A DNA stretch of 17,632 nt, taken from assembly GCA_937967955.1 (NCBI GenBank), contig CALBUB010000028.1:1-17632 (forward strand), read 5' to 3'. Made by a program: the position numbers and the translations under genes. Positions 1 through 6,674 of the stretch are shown here, in pieces. The notes below the pieces were generated by a model. That model had not been told where the DNA came from and ran no database searches. It saw only the letters and a program-made list of their open reading frames with translations. The first letter of the stretch is position 1. Every line of letters starts with the position of its first letter. The DNA comes from an uncultured Bacillota bacterium (GTDB lineage: Bacteria; Bacillota; Clostridia; Tissierellales; Tepidimicrobiaceae).

Positions 1-1
1 A

Positions 2-667
2 AATGTGAAAATATCAACTAAGGATTTTATAGAAGAAGATATTTTAGCACAAGTAGATAAATCCCCATTAAGGGTGTTAGATAAAGAAGTGGAAGCTTTA
101 ATGATTGAGGAAATTGAAAAGGCAAAGGAGGAAGGAGACACCCTAGGTGGAATTTTTGAGGTTATAGGCAAGAATATACCTATTGGTTTAGGTAGCTATG
201 CAAGTTGGGATAGAAGGCTTGACAGCATTATTGCTGGTTCTATAATGAGCATTCCTGGCATAAAGGGAATAGAATTTGGACTTGGATTTAATGTGGCAAA
301 ATTGAAGGGATCCCAGGTTCATGATGAAATATATTATGAAAACAATAGATATTTTAGGAAAACTAATAATGCTGGAGGTATAGAAGCTGGTGTTTCTAAT
401 GGTGAAGATGTAGTGTTCAGGTCCGTTATGAAGCCTATTCCTACATTAAGGCGTCCCTTAAAAACAGTTAATGTAAAGACGAAAGAAGAAGCTTTAGCAC
501 AATTTGTAAGATCAGATGTTTGTGCAGTTCCAGCTGCAAGTGTTGTTGCAGAAAACATGTTTGCTTATGTGTTAGCTAATGAAATGGTTATTAAATTTGG
601 CGGAGATAGTATAGAGGAGATGAAAGCAAACTTTAATAGCTATCTTAAAAGTTTAAAAGAAAGATAA
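2..667 (+). CDS. aroC: Chorismate synthase, 3' part (5' end outside window)
   Basis: Chorismate synthase converts 5-enolpyruvylshikimate-3-phosphate to chorismate, the last shikimate step, using reduced FMN. The frame is open to the window edge, so the GTG at 5 is an internal valine codon and the visible 221 residues are the C-terminal part of a protein usually about 360-390 residues long. Family blocks visible in order are IPIGLGSYASWDR, GSQVHDEIYY, RKTNNAGGIEAG.SNGE, MKPIPTLRRPL, RSDVCAVPAASVVAE and a terminal KFGGDS. The usual GGIEGG block reads GGIEAG here, a conservative change. aroA follows 70 bases downstream on the same strand, so the two catalyse consecutive steps and are probably co-transcribed. 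Identification is firm; only the missing 5' end is unknown. Confidence 0.95.
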   Translation, partial: NVKISTKDFIEEDILAQVDKSPLRVLDKEVEALMIEEIEKAKEEGDTLGGIFEVIGKNIPIGLGSYASWDRRLDSIIAGSIMSIPGIKGIEFGLGFNVAKLKGSQVHDEIYYENNRYFRKTNNAGGIEAGVSNGEDVVFRSVMKPIPTLRRPLKTVNVKTKEEALAQFVRSDVCAVPAASVVAENMFAYVLANEMVIKFGGDSIEEMKANFNSYLKSLKER

Positions 668-737
668 TCAAGCAGAAGAAATTATTGGACAAGATTATTT
701 GTGCTAAAGGGAATAAAAATACAAAGGGTGAATAAGT

Positions 738-2021
738 TTGTATATTAGAGGCAATGTTGGAAAAATACTTGGAGAAATTAGAGTACCTGGTGACAAATCC
801 ATAAGCCATAGAAGCATTATATTTGGAGCCCTAGCAGAAGGGGACACTATTATAAAAAATCCTTTAATCTCAGAAGATGTTTTAAGAACTGTACAAGCCT
901 TTAAGAATATGGGTGTGAATATAGAAATTAGAGAAAGTGAGATATTAATACATGGGGTTGGCTTAGATGGTTTAAAAAAACCTAATGGTTATATAGATTG
1001 TGGCAATTCAGGTACAACGGCAAGACTTTTAAGTGGAGTATTAGCAGGGCAAAATTTTTCTGTCACATTGATTGGAGATGAGTCCTTATCTAAAAGGCCA
1101 ATGGATAGGATTATATTCCCCTTAAGAAAAATGGGAGCAGATATTTTTGGAAAAGATGATAAGTATTTACCCCTTGAAATTAAACCTGCCAAAGCAGGAC
1201 TAAGAGCTATAAAGTATGAAATGCCAGTTGCCAGTGCCCAGGTTAAATCTGCCATACTATTAGCTAGCCTTTTTGCAGATGGAACTACAAAAATAATCGA
1301 AAAGAAGTTAACCCGTGATCATACAGAGAGAATGCTAGAACACTTTGGTTGTAACATAAGTAAGAAAGGTAAAGCTATTATAATGGATTATGCTGGCCCT
1401 TTAAAGGGTAAAAATATCTATGTACCAGGAGATATTTCCTCAGCGGCATATTTTATTGTTGCAGCAGCTATGATTAAAGGTTCAGATTTACTAATAAGGG
1501 ATGTTGGAATTAACCCTACTAGAAATGGTATAATCCAGGTATTAAAAAATATGGGTGCTGATATCACTATTTATAATACAAGGCATATGAACAATGAACC
1601 AGTTGGAGATATAAGAGTTAAATATGCGCCGCTAACTGGAGTATTTATTGAAAAAGATATTACTGGTATAATTATTGATGAAATCCCCATACTGGCTGTA
1701 GCAGCATCCGTTGCAAAGGGCAGGACCATAATTAGAGATGTTAAGGAGCTAAAGTATAAGGAGAGCAATAGGCTATATACCATATCTAAGGAGCTTAGAA
1801 GGATGGGAGCTCAAATTGAAACCTTAGAAGATGGAATGATTATTGAAGGGGTAGCTAGCTTAAAAGGGACTCATGTATATTCTTATGGTGACCATAGGAT
1901 TGCAATGGCCTTATCTATTGCAGCATTGGTGGCTAATGGGGAGACAAGAATAGACAATTATGAATGCGTAAGTATATCTTATCCTAATTTCTTTAATACA
2001 TTAAGAAAAATTTACAGATGA
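738..2021 (+). CDS. aroA: 3-phosphoshikimate 1-carboxyvinyltransferase (EPSP synthase)
   Basis: The enzyme transfers enolpyruvate from PEP to shikimate-3-phosphate in the cytoplasm; its product is the substrate of the AroC encoded just upstream. The protein has 427 residues, normal for the family. The start is TTG at 738, preceded by AAAGGGTG at 722-729. Visible motifs are VPGDKSISHRS (residues 16-26), CGNSGTTARLL (about 88-98), SLSKRP, SAQVK (166-170), RDHTE (193-197), NPTR (259-262), a late KESNRL and GDHRIAMA near the C-terminus. The combination GDKS, SAQxK, RxHxE and NxTR is the pattern described for class II EPSP synthases, which are generally less glyphosate-sensitive than class I. The class is inferred from motifs only. 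It lies in an operon with aroC. Confidence 0.97.
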   Translation: MYIRGNVGKILGEIRVPGDKSISHRSIIFGALAEGDTIIKNPLISEDVLRTVQAFKNMGVNIEIRESEILIHGVGLDGLKKPNGYIDCGNSGTTARLLSGVLAGQNFSVTLIGDESLSKRPMDRIIFPLRKMGADIFGKDDKYLPLEIKPAKAGLRAIKYEMPVASAQVKSAILLASLFADGTTKIIEKKLTRDHTERMLEHFGCNISKKGKAIIMDYAGPLKGKNIYVPGDISSAAYFIVAAAMIKGSDLLIRDVGINPTRNGIIQVLKNMGADITIYNTRHMNNEPVGDIRVKYAPLTGVFIEKDITGIIIDEIPILAVAASVAKGRTIIRDVKELKYKESNRLYTISKELRRMGAQIETLEDGMIIEGVASLKGTHVYSYGDHRIAMALSIAALVANGETRIDNYECVSISYPNFFNTLRKIYR

Positions 2022-2023
2022 GT

Positions 2024-2052
2024 TTGCTTTTTTATAACTAAACTATTATAAT
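2024..2052 (+). promoter_or_regulatory. Candidate sigma-A promoter for pduL-deoC
   Basis: TTGCTT at 2024-2029 is followed, after 17 bases, by a consensus TATAAT at 2047-2052. It lies in the 94-base AT-rich gap after aroA, about 60 bases ahead of the pduL start. The -35 matches poorly (3 of 6), and in such AT-rich DNA a TATAAT can arise by chance. No terminator is visible after aroA, so read-through is also possible. Confidence 0.4.
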
Positions 2053-2115
2053 TAAATCTATAATTAAATTTTGTAAGCATATTTAATTTAAAATAGGGTT
2101 AAAGGAGGAATAGCT

Positions 2116-2682
2116 TTGAAACTTCCAATTGCATTATCTAACAGGCACGTACATTTAAGCCAAGAACATTTAGATATACTTTTTGGAGAAGGGTATGAGC
2201 TGACTAAGAAAAAGGACTTATCCCAACCTGGCCAGTATGCATGCGAAGAAAAGGTGGACATTGTAGGACCAAAGAATACTATTAAAGGAGTAAGAGTTTT
2301 AGGACCTGTTAGGGGGAAAACCCAGGTAGAAATATCCATATCTGATGCCTTTAAATTAGGTATAGAACCAGTTGTAAGAAATTCTGGAGATATTAAGGGT
2401 ACACCAGGGGCAAAGCTTGTTGGACCAAAGGGTGAAGTTGAGCTTGTAGAAGGAGTAATAGTAGCAGCAAGGCATATACATATGCACACAAGCGATGCAG
2501 AAAAGTTTGGCGTAAAAGATGGGGATATTGTTAAAGTGAAAACTGAAGGTATTAGATCACTGATATTTGACAATGTGTTAGTAAGAGCTGGCGATACCCA
2601 TGCATTAGAAATGCACGTAGATATAGAAGAGGGTAATGCAGCAGGAGTTAAAAATGGGGATTTAGTTGAGCTTATTAAGTAG
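2116..2682 (+). CDS. pduL: PduL-type phosphate acyltransferase (phosphotransacylase)
   Basis: PduL-family enzymes interconvert acyl-CoA and acyl-phosphate (acetyl or propionyl), feeding acetate or propionate kinase for ATP. The 188-residue protein starts at TTG 2116 behind AAAGGAGG (2101-2108). Family blocks are SNRHVHLS (residues 8-15, zinc-ligand histidines), PGQYACEE, KTQVEIS, VRNSGDIKGTPG, AARHIHM (zinc-binding histidine block) and HALEMHVDIEEGNAAG near the end. It begins almost directly with the first domain and lacks the N-terminal helical extension that targets PduL of bacterial microcompartments, and no shell genes are nearby. It is therefore probably a cytosolic form. deoC begins 12 bases downstream. 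PduL is unrelated to Pta, so the name follows the family; the preferred acyl chain cannot be read from sequence. Confidence 0.93.
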   Translation: MKLPIALSNRHVHLSQEHLDILFGEGYELTKKKDLSQPGQYACEEKVDIVGPKNTIKGVRVLGPVRGKTQVEISISDAFKLGIEPVVRNSGDIKGTPGAKLVGPKGEVELVEGVIVAARHIHMHTSDAEKFGVKDGDIVKVKTEGIRSLIFDNVLVRAGDTHALEMHVDIEEGNAAGVKNGDLVELIK

Positions 2683-2694
2683 AGGTGTTATAGG

Positions 2695-3348
2695 ATGAAT
2701 ATTGCATCTATGATAGATCATACTTTGCTAAAGCCAGAAGCAACGGAGGAAATGATAGAAAATTTATGTAAGGAAGCTAAAGAAAATGGCTTTGCTGCAG
2801 TTTGTGTTAATCCCTTCTATGTAAAGAAGGCTAAAGAATTGTTGGAAGGAACAGAAGTTAAAGTAGCAACAGTTGTAGGTTTTCCCCTAGGGGCCAATGT
2901 GAAAGAGGTTAAAGCTTTCGAAGCTAAAAAGGCTATAGAAGATGGCGCTGATGAAATAGATATGGTGATAAATATTGGGGCTTTGAAAAATGGAGATTAT
3001 GAAATTGTAAAAGAAGATATTAAGGCTGTAGTAGATGAAGCTAAGGGTAAGGCTATAGTAAAAGTAATAATAGAAACATGCCTTTTAACTGACGAAGAAA
3101 AAATAAAGGCATGTGAACTAGCAAAAGAAGCAGGGGCTCATTATGTGAAAACATCAACAGGTTTTAATAAAGCTGGGGCAACAGTTGAAGATGTGAAATT
3201 GATGAAAGAGACCATAGGAGAAAACATGAAAGTTAAGGCTTCAGGGGGAATTAGAGATTATGAAACAGCTAAAGCTATGATAGATGCGGGAGCTTCCAGG
3301 ATAGGTGCAAGCTCTTCCACAAAGATAATTCAGGATATAAAAAGCTAA
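2695..3348 (+). CDS. deoC: Deoxyribose-phosphate aldolase
   Basis: DeoC cleaves 2-deoxyribose-5-phosphate to acetaldehyde and glyceraldehyde-3-phosphate in deoxynucleoside catabolism, through a Schiff base on a TIM barrel. The protein has 217 residues, the short form typical of Firmicutes. It starts at ATG 2695, 12 bases after pduL, with a GAGGTG ribosome site. Visible motifs are DHTLLKPEAT at the N-terminus, VCVNP, VGFPLG, EIDMVINIG (Asp89), VKTSTGF with the Schiff-base Lys152, and VKASGGIRD with the second active-site lysine Lys181. Pairing with PduL suggests that acetaldehyde carbon may pass through acetyl-CoA to acetyl-phosphate, but the required aldehyde dehydrogenase is not in this window. 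A hairpin terminator overlaps the stop codon. Confidence 0.97.
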   Translation: MNIASMIDHTLLKPEATEEMIENLCKEAKENGFAAVCVNPFYVKKAKELLEGTEVKVATVVGFPLGANVKEVKAFEAKKAIEDGADEIDMVINIGALKNGDYEIVKEDIKAVVDEAKGKAIVKVIIETCLLTDEEKIKACELAKEAGAHYVKTSTGFNKAGATVEDVKLMKETIGENMKVKASGGIRDYETAKAMIDAGASRIGASSSTKIIQDIKS

Positions 3349-3374
3349 GTATATTTTTGTATACTTAGCTTTTT
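3340..3374 (+). terminator. Rho-independent terminator overlapping the deoC stop
   Basis: A perfect 14-base inverted repeat (AAAAGCTAAGTATA at 3340-3353, complement at 3360-3373) encloses a six-base loop. The deoC stop codon TAA (3346-3348) lies inside the left arm. The right arm ends in a short T run. It separates deoC from the encapsulin unit. Confidence 0.8.
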
Positions 3375-3375
3375 G

Positions 3376-3393
3376 TACAAATAATTGTTTGTA
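3376..3393. promoter_or_regulatory. 18-base dyad, candidate operator of the encapsulin operon
   Basis: TACAAATAATTGTTTGTA reads as an inverted repeat with eight of nine base pairs matching; the exception is a T/G pair at 3382/3387. It begins just after the deoC terminator and lies 57 bases ahead of the EncFtn start. A weak TTGTAC (3373-3378) and TAACAT (3397-3402), 18 bases apart, could be -35 and -10 elements overlapping it. It does not match a Fur box or the odd-centred Per box well. The regulator is unknown and the functional role is inferred from position and symmetry only. Confidence 0.35.
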
Positions 3394-3433
3394 ATTTAAC
3401 ATAAAAGGGTAAAAATTAAGTAAGGAAAATGTT

Positions 3434-3444
3434 AAAAGGAGGGG
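3434..3444 (+). promoter_or_regulatory. Ribosome binding site fixing the EncFtn start at 3450
   Basis: AAAAGGAGGGG lies five bases before ATG 3450. It falls inside the seven extra codons that would be added if the upstream in-frame ATG at 3429 were used. That upstream ATG has no comparable ribosome site, so 3450 is the start. Confidence 0.85.
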
Positions 3445-3449
3445 TCCAT

Positions 3450-3797
3450 ATGTCTCAGTATCATGAGCCTGTAGAATATTTAGATGAAAAGGCAAAAGAT
3501 ATAGTCAGGGCATTAAACAGCTTAAAGGAGGAAATAGAAGCTGTAGATTGGTACAATCAAAGGTATGTGGCATCTAAAGATGAAGAATTAAGAGCTATTA
3601 TGGCCCATAACAGAGATGAAGAAATTGAGCATGCTTGCATGACATTAGAATGGTTAAGAAGGAACATGCCAGTATGGGACGAGCAGCTAAGGACTTATTT
3701 GTTTACAGAAGGGCCTATTACAAAAATTGAAGAAGAAGCTATGGATGGGGAAACTAATGGTAAAAAAGGTGGGCTTAATGTAGGAGATTTAAAATAA
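3450..3797 (+). CDS. Encapsulated ferritin-like protein (EncFtn), encapsulin cargo
   Basis: EncFtn is a two-helix ferritin-like ferroxidase that forms ring-shaped decamers of dimers and oxidises Fe(II) inside an encapsulin shell. The 115-residue protein starts at ATG 3450. Helix 1 carries EEIEAVDWYNQR (residues 27-38) and helix 2 carries HNRDEEIEHA (53-62) followed by MTLEWLRR. By alignment from memory with Rhodospirillum rubrum EncFtn, Glu28, Glu58 and His61 correspond to its metal-binding Glu32, Glu62 and His65. The block RTYLFTEGPIT (81-91) is also typical. A flexible, Gly/Lys/Glu-rich linker leads to the C-terminal GGLNVGDLK (107-115), which fits the encapsulin cargo-loading peptide. Stop TAA is doubled, and the shell gene begins 17 bases downstream. 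A plain ferritin or rubrerythrin is excluded by length and by the tag. Confidence 0.95.
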   Translation: MSQYHEPVEYLDEKAKDIVRALNSLKEEIEAVDWYNQRYVASKDEELRAIMAHNRDEEIEHACMTLEWLRRNMPVWDEQLRTYLFTEGPITKIEEEAMDGETNGKKGGLNVGDLK

Positions 3798-3814
3798 TAA
3801 GGGGGGATATTTAA

Positions 3815-4600
3815 ATGTTTAATAAGCATCTTGCACCTATTAGTAGCGAATCATGGGAAGAAATAGAAGAAAGGTTAATGGAGGTATTTAAGAATTATCT
3901 TTCAGCAAGGAAAGTGGTAAGAGTGGTTGGGCCAAAAGGTTTAGATTACAATGTGATTACTGATGGTAGATTAGGAACGATCCATGAAGATGGAGATTTA
4001 TGCTATGGAAATTATGATGTAACTCCTTTAACTGAAGTTAGGGTAGAATTTGAAATGGATAAATGGGAATTAGATAATGTTTTAAGAGGAGCTAAGGATG
4101 TGGATTACGAACCACTAGAAGAAGCTGCTAAAAAGATTGCCCTTTTTGAAGAAAATGTAGTATATAATGGTTCTGATAAATTGAATATAAAAGGACTTGT
4201 AAACTCATCTGAACACGAAACTTTAGAATTTGGCCATGAGCAAGAAACCATACTAGATGCAATTGCCCAGGGAGTCATTAAATTGAAGGAGTCTTATCAG
4301 GAGGGACCTTTTGTTCTAGTAGTTGGAAAAGAAGCTTATAGAAGAATTCTTTCAAAGGGAGAAGGCTATTCATTAATAGAAAAAATTGAAAGCTTAACCG
4401 GTCACAAAATTATATACAGCCATGTATTAGAAGGTGCAGTACTAGTTCCTTTTGACCATGAAGATTTAGAGTTAGTTATTGGACAAGATTTAGATATTGG
4501 TTATCAAAACCATGATAGTAAGAAGATAAGATTTTTCATAACTGAATCATTTACTTTTAAGGTTTATGATCCAACTATAATAGTTAATTATAATGTGTAA
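3815..4600 (+). CDS. Family 1 encapsulin shell protein (HK97-like fold)
   Basis: The protein self-assembles into an icosahedral shell; its relatives with about 265 residues form T=1, 60-subunit cages. It has 261 residues, starts at ATG 3815 with AAGGGGGG as ribosome site, and follows its cargo gene directly, the usual arrangement. Visible conserved blocks are the N-terminal helix LAPISSESWEEIEERL, RKVVRVVGPKG, MDKWELDNVLRG (Trp84 aligns with the flavin-contacting tryptophan reported in Thermotoga maritima encapsulin, by memory alignment), FEENVVYNG, IKGLVNSS, EGPFVLVVGKEAYRRI, LVIGQDLDIGY and ITESFTFKVYDP at the C-terminus. The N-terminal helix region is where cargo peptides dock in this family. 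The HK97 fold is shared with phage capsids, but there are no phage genes nearby. The operon is bounded by terminators on both sides. Confidence 0.96.
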   Translation: MFNKHLAPISSESWEEIEERLMEVFKNYLSARKVVRVVGPKGLDYNVITDGRLGTIHEDGDLCYGNYDVTPLTEVRVEFEMDKWELDNVLRGAKDVDYEPLEEAAKKIALFEENVVYNGSDKLNIKGLVNSSEHETLEFGHEQETILDAIAQGVIKLKESYQEGPFVLVVGKEAYRRILSKGEGYSLIEKIESLTGHKIIYSHVLEGAVLVPFDHEDLELVIGQDLDIGYQNHDSKKIRFFITESFTFKVYDPTIIVNYNV

Positions 4601-4607
4601 TATACAT

Positions 4608-4643
4608 AAAAACTCCATAAGCATTTTTGCATATGGAGTTTTT
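4608..4643. terminator. Bidirectional terminator between encapsulin and ychF
   Basis: Arms at 4608-4623 (AAAAACTCCATAAGCA) and 4628-4643 pair with a single A/A mismatch around a four-base T loop, with A and T runs on opposite sides. It lies between convergent genes and can serve both the encapsulin operon and ychF. Confidence 0.9.
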
Positions 4644-4647
4644 CATT

Positions 4648-5739
4648 TTATACATTAAATCTAAACAAGACTACATCTCCATCTTGGATTACGTAATCTT
4701 TCCCTTCTAACCTTACAAGACCTTTCTCTTTAGCCTTAGCCATTCCACCAGCTTCTATAAGAGCTTTATAGTTAATCACTTCTGCACAGATAAATCCTCT
4801 TTCCATGTCTGAATGGATTTTTCCAGCAGCTTGTGGGGCTTTTGTTCCCTTTTTGATGGTCCAGGCTCTAACCTCTTTTTCGCCAGCCGTTATAAAACTC
4901 ATCAAACCTAATAGTTCGTAGCTTGCACTAATTAGTTTATCTAGTCCAGCTTCTTCTAGGCCTAATTCAGCAAGGAATTCAGCTTTTTCCTCTTCGTTTA
5001 ATTGAGCAATTTCTGCTTCTATTTTTGCAGAAACTACTATTACTTCTGAGTTCTCCTTACTTGCATATTCCTTTACTTGGGCAACATATTCATTTTCCAT
5101 ACCTTCTAATAAGACTTCTTCTGCTACATTACATACGTATAGGACGGGTTTTAGTGAAAGCAAATTGAAACCTCTAATAAGCTTTAATTCTTCTTCACTA
5201 AATTCTAATTTTCTTAAAGGTTCTTCCCTGTCTATGGAGTCTTTTAATTTGATTAACAATTCCTCTTCCTTTTTGTAGGCCTTATCCCCTTTAGCCATCT
5301 TTTGAACCTTTTGTAATCTATTTTCAATTACTTCGAGGTCTGCAAGCATCAGCTCTAAATTTATAGTTTCAATGTCTGCTATAGGATCTATTCTACCTTC
5401 CACATGGGTTATATTTTTATCTTCAAAACACCTTACTACATGGGCTATTGCATCTACTTCTCTTATATGGGAAAGAAATTTGTTTCCTAAACCCTCTCCT
5501 TTACTGGCCCCTTTAACTAAACCTGCTATATCAACAAATTCTATAGTAGCATGTGTAACTTTTTCTGGCTTTATTAACTCCTTTAGTAGATCCAACCTTT
5601 TATCAGGAACTGAAACTATACCTACATTAGGCTCAATAGTGCAAAAAGGATAATTTGCTGCTTCTGCTTTAGCAGATGTTAAAGCATTAAATAAAGTACT
5701 TTTGCCTACATTTGGTAATCCAACTATTCCTAGTTTCAA
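4648..5739 (-). CDS. ychF: Redox-regulated ATPase/GTPase YchF (OLA1 family)
   Basis: YchF is a universally conserved Obg-related P-loop NTPase that prefers ATP in characterised members and is associated with ribosomes, translation control and stress responses. The protein has 363 residues, the normal length. It starts at ATG 5739 behind AAAGGAAG on the minus strand. Visible are the Walker A motif GLPNVGKST (residues 7-15), NYPFCTIEPN (switch I), DIAGLVKGASKGEGLGNKFL (Walker B and switch II), and NVAEE in place of the GTP-specific NKxD, as expected for YchF. The C-terminal TGS domain includes EVRAWTIKKGTKAPQAAGKIH, an RGFI segment and EGKDYVIQDGDVVLFRF. It is a single-gene unit convergent with encapsulin and divergent from the lipoprotein gene. 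Confidence 0.97.
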   Translation of the reverse strand: MKLGIVGLPNVGKSTLFNALTSAKAEAANYPFCTIEPNVGIVSVPDKRLDLLKELIKPEKVTHATIEFVDIAGLVKGASKGEGLGNKFLSHIREVDAIAHVVRCFEDKNITHVEGRIDPIADIETINLELMLADLEVIENRLQKVQKMAKGDKAYKKEEELLIKLKDSIDREEPLRKLEFSEEELKLIRGFNLLSLKPVLYVCNVAEEVLLEGMENEYVAQVKEYASKENSEVIVVSAKIEAEIAQLNEEEKAEFLAELGLEEAGLDKLISASYELLGLMSFITAGEKEVRAWTIKKGTKAPQAAGKIHSDMERGFICAEVINYKALIEAGGMAKAKEKGLVRLEGKDYVIQDGDVVLFRFNV

Positions 5740-5781
5740 TTTATATCTTCCTTTCGCCTTTCAGTATTTTGCACAAAAACA

Positions 5782-5810
5782 ATTATATATTATTAAAAGG
5801 TTTGATTCAA
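5782..5810 (-). promoter_or_regulatory. Sigma-A promoter for ychF
   Basis: On the minus strand TTGAAT (5810-5805) is followed after exactly 17 bases by a consensus TATAAT (5787-5782). It lies about 42 bases upstream of the ychF start in a divergent intergenic region. The -10 is perfect and the -35 matches at four of six positions. Confidence 0.65.
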
Positions 5811-5906
5811 TATTATTTGTTTTTATTGAAAAGGGTCAATCATATATGTAATTTTAGTTATAATTTTTTTATTTTATGTAAAACTATAACATAAGGAGGG
5901 AGGAAT

Positions 5907-6395
5907 ATGAAATTTAATAAGAAGAAATTCTTAATACTTATTCTAATAGGAATTATATTAACTGGCTGTAGCCTGGGAGGAAATGTAACAGAAAAAGACA
6001 ATTCTACGGAAGAAGAAATAGTTCAGGAAGAAAAGCAGGAGGAAATAAGCTTAGATGTTAGTAGTAAGGATTACGATCTTTTAATCCGTTCAGAGGGCAT
6101 ATCAGACGCTGTAGTAAATCTATATGGCATAGACAATGCTACATCAATAATATTTAACGATGTGGTAGCAGTAGCTGTAGAGATGGCTGAAGACAATACA
6201 TTCTCTGAGGAAATAAAACAGACTATTATTGCTACAGTTAAGGAAAATGATAGTTCTATTAGGGAAGTATTCGTTACCGATAGTAAAGACATATTTGATG
6301 AAATTGAAGAAGTAGTATCAGCTTTACTTAATGGTCAATCTTATGATAGCCAAGTTGAGAAAATAAACAGCATAATTGAAAAGGTAAAAAATTAA
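5907..6395 (+). CDS. YhcN/YlaJ-type sporulation lipoprotein (predicted)
   Basis: A 162-residue secreted lipoprotein. The N-terminus is MKFNKKKF, then a hydrophobic stretch and a lipobox LTGC with Cys21 as the predicted lipidation site. An acidic linker (E/Q/K-rich, about residues 29-47) separates the anchor from a folded domain starting near residue 52. The pattern of that domain, SDAVVNLYGIDNATSIIF then VVAVAVEM, a helix, and IREVFVTDSKDIFDEIEEV..LLNGQ, resembles the YhcN/YlaJ family, whose Bacillus members sit in the spore inner membrane and help germination or outgrowth. The assignment is by remembered family pattern, not a search. The start at ATG 5907 is preceded by AAGGAGGGAGG (5893-5903). 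I could not find a convincing sigma-G or sigma-F promoter. It forms its own unit, ended by a terminator. Confidence 0.7.
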   Translation: MKFNKKKFLILILIGIILTGCSLGGNVTEKDNSTEEEIVQEEKQEEISLDVSSKDYDLLIRSEGISDAVVNLYGIDNATSIIFNDVVAVAVEMAEDNTFSEEIKQTIIATVKENDSSIREVFVTDSKDIFDEIEEVVSALLNGQSYDSQVEKINSIIEKVKN

Positions 6396-6422
6396 AAAAA
6401 CCAGTTTTAAACTGGTTTTTTT
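6394..6422 (+). terminator. Rho-independent terminator after the lipoprotein gene
   Basis: CCAGTT and AACTGG (6401-6406 and 6410-6415) form a stem with a three-base loop, extended by a run of A on the left (6394-6400) and a run of T on the right (6416-6422). It starts inside the stop region of the lipoprotein gene. Confidence 0.9.
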
Positions 6423-6632
6423 GTTCGTCTGTAGTTAAGTAAACTTAAATATATAACAAAGTTCAAGCCTCCTGCTATAAGATTTGATGATTACAGCTTG
6501 CAAAACTGATTTGCCTATTCACTTGGCTTAGAGATGCAAATTTTTAGGCAGTTACTCTCATCTTTGCTAATACTAGTCACAAGTTTTTCTTAATTTTTAT
6601 CATAGCTGGGTATATGTAATATTTAGAATCTG
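6423..6632. other. Gene-free stretch with short inverted repeats
   Basis: About 210 bases without a credible reading frame on either strand. It contains TTAAGT/ACTTAA (6435-6440 and 6443-6448), GCAAA/TTTGC with a five-base loop (6500-6504 and 6510-6514), and TGCCTA/TAGGCA (6512-6517 and 6545-6550). These elements could belong to a decayed mobile element end or a small structured RNA. No transposase remnant, tRNA or known riboswitch core is recognisable, so nothing firm can be assigned. Confidence 0.3.
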
Positions 6633-6641
6633 TGCTATACT
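6633..6641 (+). promoter_or_regulatory. Extended -10 promoter for lgt
   Basis: TGCTATACT is an extended -10 element (TG, one base, then TATACT at 6636-6641). The spacing-matched -35 region (6613-6618, TATGTA) is poor, as is common for extended -10 promoters. Transcription would start near 6648, about 25 bases ahead of lgt. Confidence 0.55.
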
Positions 6642-6674
6642 AGTTTTATGGAAATTAATAGGAAGGGGATTTAG

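Noticed and set aside
2088..2573. 161-codon minus-strand frame opposite pduL
   Set aside because: It is a shadow of a strongly recognised gene, has Ser/Thr/Pro-rich low-complexity content and no ribosome site.
3429..3449. Seven extra N-terminal codons for EncFtn from ATG 3429
   Set aside because: They encode the AAAAGGAGGGG ribosome site of the ATG at 3450, and the added residues do not belong to the family.
3815..4600. Encapsulin as a prophage capsid gene
   Set aside because: It shares the HK97 fold, but length, family 1 motifs, the tagged EncFtn partner and absence of any phage genes point to an encapsulin.
5859..5864. TATAAT as a sigma-A promoter for the lipoprotein gene
   Set aside because: No credible -35 lies at 16-18 bases upstream, and the region is so AT-rich that the hexamer alone means little. 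Sigma-G and sigma-F patterns also did not fit.
5712..5894. 60-codon + frame overlapping the ychF start
   Set aside because: It spans the ychF promoter and ribosome site, has AT-driven Phe/Ile/Leu content and no ribosome site.
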